Source: Peptostreptococcaceae bacterium
Lineage (GTDB): Bacteria; Bacillota; Clostridia; Peptostreptococcales; Anaerovoracaceae
Assembly (NCBI GenBank): GCA_016650115.1
Contig: JAENWI010000072.1
Location: forward strand, 1 to 6,851
DNA: 6,851 nucleotides
Reading direction: 5' to 3'
Under the pieces are notes generated by a model, which saw nothing but the letters and a program-made list of their open reading frames with translations, did no database searches and had not been told where the DNA came from. Both the position numbers and the translations under genes were made by a program. Positions 6,531-6,851 of the stretch are shown one piece after another; the stretch's first letter is position 1, and each line of letters begins with the position of its first letter.

Positions 6531-6851
6531 ATGAATAAAATTGATGAATTGGCGATCAAGACAATACGGATTATTGCAGCAGAGGCGGTCCAAAAGGCAA
6601 ACTCGGGGCATCCTGGATTGCCGATGGGAGCAGCGCCGATGGCCTATACGCTTTGGGCAAAACACTTGAAGCACAATCCTGAAAATTCGAACTGGATAAA
6701 CCGGGATCGATTTGTTCTTTCAGCGGGTCATGGATCAATGCTTTTGTATTCACTGCTGAATATGTTTGGATATGATTTAACAATGGAGGATATTAAGGAT
6801 TTCAGACAACTTGGGAGTCGAACGCCAGGACATCCTGAATATGGACATACA
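6531..6851 (+). CDS. tkt: Transketolase, N-terminal part (cut by window edge)
   Basis: The first 107 codons of a transketolase; the full protein is usually about 660 residues, so the rest lies beyond the window. The thiamine-diphosphate-dependent enzyme moves two-carbon units between sugar phosphates in the non-oxidative pentose phosphate pathway. Visible landmarks are SGHPGLPMGAAPMAYTLW (25-42), DRFVLSAGHGSMLLYSLL (58-75) and TPGHPEYGHT (98-107). All belong to the pyrophosphate-binding half, with the conserved substrate and cofactor histidines. This wording matches the full-length type rather than the split two-subunit type found in some clostridia and archaea. AAAGGGGA (6518-6525), 5 nt before the ATG, is the ribosome binding site. 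The gene follows the rbs terminator, so it is probably transcribed separately, but it supplies the next step for ribose 5-phosphate. Confidence 0.95.
   Translation, partial: MNKIDELAIKTIRIIAAEAVQKANSGHPGLPMGAAPMAYTLWAKHLKHNPENSNWINRDRFVLSAGHGSMLLYSLLNMFGYDLTMEDIKDFRQLGSRTPGHPEYGHT

Overview
The window holds one complete, intact ribose uptake and phosphorylation operon read on the + strand, in the order rbsR-rbsK-rbsD-rbsA-rbsC-rbsB, followed by the start of a transketolase gene (tkt) that runs off the right edge. The A+T-rich bases, strong AGGAGG-type ribosome binding sites, GTG and TTG starts and a lipoprotein-type binding protein all point to a low-GC Gram-positive bacterium (Bacillota), most likely a clostridial anaerobe. 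The species cannot be named from the sequence. The gene order is the Bacillus subtilis type (regulator first), not the Escherichia coli type (rbsDACBKR).

Layout. Bases 1-28 are a strong intrinsic terminator, presumably of a gene left of the window. Bases 29-389 are non-coding and unusually rich in short repeats: two near-perfect 16-bp palindromes, two weaker relatives of them, and three TGATTRCAAA repeats spaced about two helical turns apart. A good sigma-A-type promoter (390-418) follows, then a 12-bp perfect palindrome (435-446) that fits a LacI-family operator. Next come rbsR (478 or 457 to 1506), rbsK (1520-2464), rbsD (2461-2880), rbsA (2913-4415), rbsC (4412-5377) and rbsB (5458-6360). 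An intrinsic terminator (6386-6426) closes the operon. tkt starts at 6531 with its own ribosome binding site and a candidate promoter.

How the genes work together. RbsB, a lipid-anchored protein outside the membrane, captures ribose. RbsC forms the membrane channel and RbsA, a tandem ATPase, powers transport. RbsD converts beta-pyranose ribose towards the furanose form. RbsK phosphorylates ribose to ribose 5-phosphate. RbsR very probably represses the whole unit by binding the palindrome just downstream of the promoter. Transketolase, encoded next door but apparently as a separate transcription unit, moves the pentose phosphates into glycolysis. ATGA overlaps (rbsK/rbsD and rbsA/rbsC) and short gaps indicate translational coupling. 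The 80-bp gap before rbsB, with a small hairpin and a near-ideal ribosome binding site, fits higher output of the binding protein.

I found no new type of system here. The genes are textbook members of their families with key residues intact. The part that is not explained is the repeat-rich leader at 29-389.
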